Assembly: GCF_003143775.1 (NCBI RefSeq)
Contig: NZ_QFRJ01000001.1
Span: 248,001 to 312,000, forward strand
Direction: 5' to 3'
Length of the DNA: 64,000 bases
DNA from: Brumimicrobium oceani
GTDB taxonomy: Bacteria > Bacteroidota > Bacteroidia > Flavobacteriales_D > Crocinitomicaceae
Shown: piece by piece, positions 61,559 through 64,000 of the stretch
Layout of the letters: each line of letters opens with the position of its first letter
Position numbering within the stretch: position 1 is the first letter of the stretch
Position numbers and translations under genes: made by a program
Notes under the pieces: model-generated
Told to the model about the DNA's origin: nothing
Database searches by the model: none
What the model saw: the letters and a program-made list of their open reading frames with translations, nothing else

Positions 61559-62587
61559 TTATTTAAGTTTTTCTTCAATTTCTTGTAAACGTTTCAATAT
61601 AGATGGTAATCTTCTAAACCCAACAAAAGATCTTTTAAAATCATCCATTGGGATTCCAGGAGATCCCATTAAAACGGTATCTGGTTTTTTGACACTGCCA
61701 GGAATTCCTGATTGTGCAACAATTTGTGTTCTATCTGCAATTTTAATGTGTCCACTAATTCCAACTTGCCCGCCAATTAAAACATTCTGGCCAATTTTTG
61801 TAGAGCCAGCTACTCCAGCTTGCGCTGCCATAGCAGAGTTTAATCCAATTTCTACGTTGTGCGCGACCTGTACTAAATTATCAATTTTAACACCGCGTCG
61901 TAAAATGGTTGAGCCTAAGGTAGCACGATCAATGGTTGCATTTGCTCCAACATCAACGTGATCTTCAAGTATAACATTTCCAATTTGAGGAACTTTTTGA
62001 AACTCACCTTTTTCATTTGGAGCGAACCCAAAACCATCAGACCCAATTACTGCGCCCGCATGAACTAAACAGGATTTTCCCACCACGCAGTCATGATAAA
62101 TGGAAACGTTAGGGTGAAGTGTTGTTGAATCTCCAATTTTCACATTGTCACCAACGTAAGTATTGGGATATATTTTTACATTATCTCCAATCACAGCATT
62201 TTCTCCAATGTAGGCATTAGCACCTATGTAACAGTCTTGTCCTATTTTTGCTGATTCGGAAACGAAGGCATTTCTCTCAATTTGTGGTTTTTTTTGATTC
62301 ATTTGATCATAAACCTCCAAAAGTTTTGCAAAGCAACTGTAAGGGTCTTCTACCTTAACTAAAGTTAGTGAGCTAGGTAATTCTTTTGATGGATTAAAAG
62401 ATTTAGCAACAATTGCAATTGAAGCTTTCGTTTCGTAAATATGAGGTTCGTACTTCATATTTGATAAGAATGTTAATGTGTTGGGTTGACCTTCCTCTAT
62501 TTTAGAAAGACCGGATACCTTAACGTGTTCATCACCTTGAACCTCACCATCTAAGATACCTGCAATTTGTTCTGCTGAAAATTCCAT
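61559..62587 (-). CDS. lpxD: UDP-3-O-(3-hydroxyacyl)glucosamine N-acyltransferase
   Basis: Third step of lipid A: N-acylation with 3-hydroxyacyl-ACP. 342 residues. N-terminal uridine-binding domain 1-100 ([35 protein letters not shown]), then the hexapeptide beta-helix, with the catalytic His in [14 protein letters not shown], and the C-terminal helix ([22 protein letters not shown]). It begins the lpx part of the minus-strand operon, 30 bases ahead of lpxC-fabZ. A hairpin at 62601 separates it from the HD gene upstream. Confidence 0.97.
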   Translation of the reverse strand: MEFSAEQIAGILDGEVQGDEHVKVSGLSKIEEGQPNTLTFLSNMKYEPHIYETKASIAIVAKSFNPSKELPSSLTLVKVEDPYSCFAKLLEVYDQMNQKKPQIERNAFVSESAKIGQDCYIGANAYIGENAVIGDNVKIYPNTYVGDNVKIGDSTTLHPNVSIYHDCVVGKSCLVHAGAVIGSDGFGFAPNEKGEFQKVPQIGNVILEDHVDVGANATIDRATLGSTILRRGVKIDNLVQVAHNVEIGLNSAMAAQAGVAGSTKIGQNVLIGGQVGISGHIKIADRTQIVAQSGIPGSVKKPDTVLMGSPGIPMDDFKRSFVGFRRLPSILKRLQEIEEKLK

Positions 62588-62600
62588 TCTTCAAAAATAT

Positions 62601-62625
62601 AAAAAGAGTTTGTTCAAACCCTCTT
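62601..62625 (-). terminator. Possible terminator between the HD gene and lpxD
   Basis: On the minus strand AAGAG and GGTTTG pair with CAAAC and TCTT with one bulged base, followed by TTTTTAT. The loop is tight. It would limit read-through from the HD gene to lpxD. Confidence 0.5.
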
Positions 62626-62685
62626 GATTCGCTTTATTTTTCCACAATTCCACTTTAATGGTGGAATTTGACCAGTATTTTATTT

Positions 62686-63936
62686 CTAAATTGTTTTGTG
62701 AGAAGGGTAGCATAAAAAATACTTTTCTACCGGTTCTGAGAGCGCATGAATGTTTAGGTTATCCGCTGCCTGACTTACATCTTTAACGCTTCCATCTTTC
62801 ATTAGAAGATTAATATTCTCCTTTTGTTCGTTGTAGGCATTGTTTCTTAAAATATCAGTATGTATAAAATAGTTCGTGTCCTCTTGATCAAGACCAAAGG
62901 TATTCTTCACTTGCTCCTTTTCATATTGAATTCTATCCTCTGTAAAAGGAGTTGTTGAAATCTCAATTTTAAATAGCTTTCGGTTAATGAGCTGCTTGGC
63001 TAACAGGGCAATTACTCTATCCTCATTAAGCTGCCATACTTTTACAGCTCCCATGATATCGAAATCATCTAACAAAGCAAACTGATTCAATAGATTTTTA
63101 TCTGAGTGAAAGTCGGATAATTCTATATCTCTTTCTAGAAATAGTTTAAAGGCAGGGCTTGCAAATAGCTCTTTTCCAAATTGTACTAGTTGCTTGGCCC
63201 GACGCAACAAGTGTGTTAACATAACTTCTGAAGAAACTACGGTTTTGTGCATGTAAACTTGCCAATACATTAATCGGCGAGCAACCAAAAACTTCTCTAT
63301 TGAATAAACTCCCTTTTGTTCTACAACCAATTGATTATTTACAACATCTAACATCGCGATTATTCTATCACTCCCAATTACTCCTTCGGACACACCAGTA
63401 TAAAAACTGTCTCGATTAAGATAATCCATTCTATCCATATCTAATTGGCTAGAAACTAGTTGGTGAAGAAATGATTTATGATATTTGTCCTCAAATATTT
63501 CTATGGCTAAGTCAAGTTTACCATCAAACTCTTTGGTTAATCTTTGCATGAACAATAGAGAAATCTCTTCATGACTTACACTTTTTACAATATCTCGTTC
63601 TAGGGTGTGGCTGAAAGGGCCATGTCCAATATCGTGCAATAGAATAGCTATAAGTACTGCAGTTTCTTCTTCTTCTGAAACATCCACACCTTTATAACGC
63701 AAGGCATGTATCGCCTTAGTCATTAGGTGTGTAGCACCTAGTGCATGATGAAAGCGGGTGTGAAGCGCCCCAGGATAGACCAAGTGAGACATTCCTAATT
63801 GCTTAATTCTTCTTAACCTTTGATAAAAAGGATGTTCTATTAAATCGAAAATTATATCCTTAGGAAGGGAAATAAAACCGTACACAGGGTCGTTTATAAT
63901 TTTCTTCTTGTTATTTATGTTGAGGTTTGGACGCAA
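62686..63936 (-). CDS. HD-domain phosphohydrolase, dNTPase/SAMHD1-like
   Basis: 416 residues. HD-superfamily metal-dependent phosphohydrolase of the group around dGTPases and SAMHD1. Seen: HxxHxxG-like RFHHALGATHLM, the metal pair His101-Asp102 in LLHDIGHGPFSHTLE, and the distal Asp in QLDMDRMDYLNRDSFY. The start is a TTG at 63936: the frame has a stop seven codons upstream and no ATG, and the next candidate would cut into the conserved KKIINDPVYGFI. Full catalytic motifs are present. dNTP triphosphatase activity is likely but the substrate cannot be read. Placed upstream of the lpx genes, as in other Flavobacteriales I would expect (inference). Confidence 0.85.
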   Translation of the reverse strand: MRPNLNINNKKKIINDPVYGFISLPKDIIFDLIEHPFYQRLRRIKQLGMSHLVYPGALHTRFHHALGATHLMTKAIHALRYKGVDVSEEEETAVLIAILLHDIGHGPFSHTLERDIVKSVSHEEISLLFMQRLTKEFDGKLDLAIEIFEDKYHKSFLHQLVSSQLDMDRMDYLNRDSFYTGVSEGVIGSDRIIAMLDVVNNQLVVEQKGVYSIEKFLVARRLMYWQVYMHKTVVSSEVMLTHLLRRAKQLVQFGKELFASPAFKLFLERDIELSDFHSDKNLLNQFALLDDFDIMGAVKVWQLNEDRVIALLAKQLINRKLFKIEISTTPFTEDRIQYEKEQVKNTFGLDQEDTNYFIHTDILRNNAYNEQKENINLLMKDGSVKDVSQAADNLNIHALSEPVEKYFLCYPSHKTI

Positions 63937-64000
63937 ATCTTTACTTTTATAATATCATGTAAATTTAAAAATAATCAGACAATGCAAGTGAAAATTCTTT

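Noticed and set aside
1-64000. tRNA, rRNA, tmRNA or riboswitch genes
   Set aside because: No cloverleaf-like, rRNA-like or known aptamer-like sequence was recognised on either strand when reading; a covariance-model scan was not possible here.

Overview
The window looks like chromosome of an AT-rich Bacteroidota, most likely Flavobacteriales and possibly Crocinitomicaceae (the family is inference). Evidence: three large secreted proteins with type IX secretion (T9SS) sorting tails (two type A, one type B), a fused LpxC-FabZ, several -7 boxes of the Bacteroidota form TAnnTTTG, almost no Shine-Dalgarno sequences, and frequent 1- to 14-base gene overlaps. No tRNA, rRNA, CRISPR array, intact insertion sequence or prophage was seen.

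Layout. 1-2.7 kb: left-truncated rpe, a 33-bp repeat array and an AAA/DUF4143 ATPase broken by one in-frame stop. 2.7-6.4 kb: a split M16 peptidase pair, one half active and one lacking the zinc site. 6.4-9.9 kb: two sensors with periplasmic-binding-protein-like domains, a GluR0-type ligand-gated K+ channel and a histidine kinase, flanking a hibernation factor. 9.9-16.6 kb: recR, a 7-TM protein with smpB, a BASS transporter, an SDR reductase, an acyl-CoA synthetase and a small membrane protein. 16.7-26 kb: serC-serA, a tailed ribosomal protein bTHX, trmH, HU, MATE-fmt, a T9SS protein and a pseudouridine synthase. 26-28.1 kb: PaaG- and PaaH-like beta-oxidation enzymes. 28.1-31.3 kb is gene-poor, with a 46-codon UVR-motif gene, a LexA-like XRE repressor and probable relics.

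31.3-36 kb: a four-gene two-component operon (receiver, sigma-54 activator, kinase, receiver-PAS-kinase). 36-42.2 kb: a polytopic membrane protein, pcm translationally coupled to two unknown genes, a 34-aa membrane peptide and a T9SS choice-of-anchor-B protein. 42.5-43.6 kb: a hydrolase and a small membrane protein. 43.8-46.9 kb: the most interesting locus, a lipoprotein followed by three overlapping genes: a ribulose-phosphate-epimerase barrel fused to two CBS domains, a DAHP-synthase-like enzyme with altered substrate-site motifs, and a KdsC-like phosphatase. This parallels the KdsD-KdsA-KdsC logic of Kdo synthesis and may make an uncharacterised ulosonic acid. 46.9-57.8 kb: a META lipoprotein pair, an ACMSD-like decarboxylase, envelope lipoproteins, a type B T9SS protein, a DtxR-family regulator, a thioredoxin-like protein, an M23-LysM peptidase and a patatin. 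57.8-64 kb: an RlmD-like methyltransferase without its iron-sulfur cysteines, then lpxA, lpxC-fabZ, lpxD and an HD phosphohydrolase, all on the minus strand.

Taken together the window is mostly housekeeping and envelope biology, with accessory character at 0.8-2.7 kb and 28-31.3 kb. Function calls come from reading the sequence; no database search was run.
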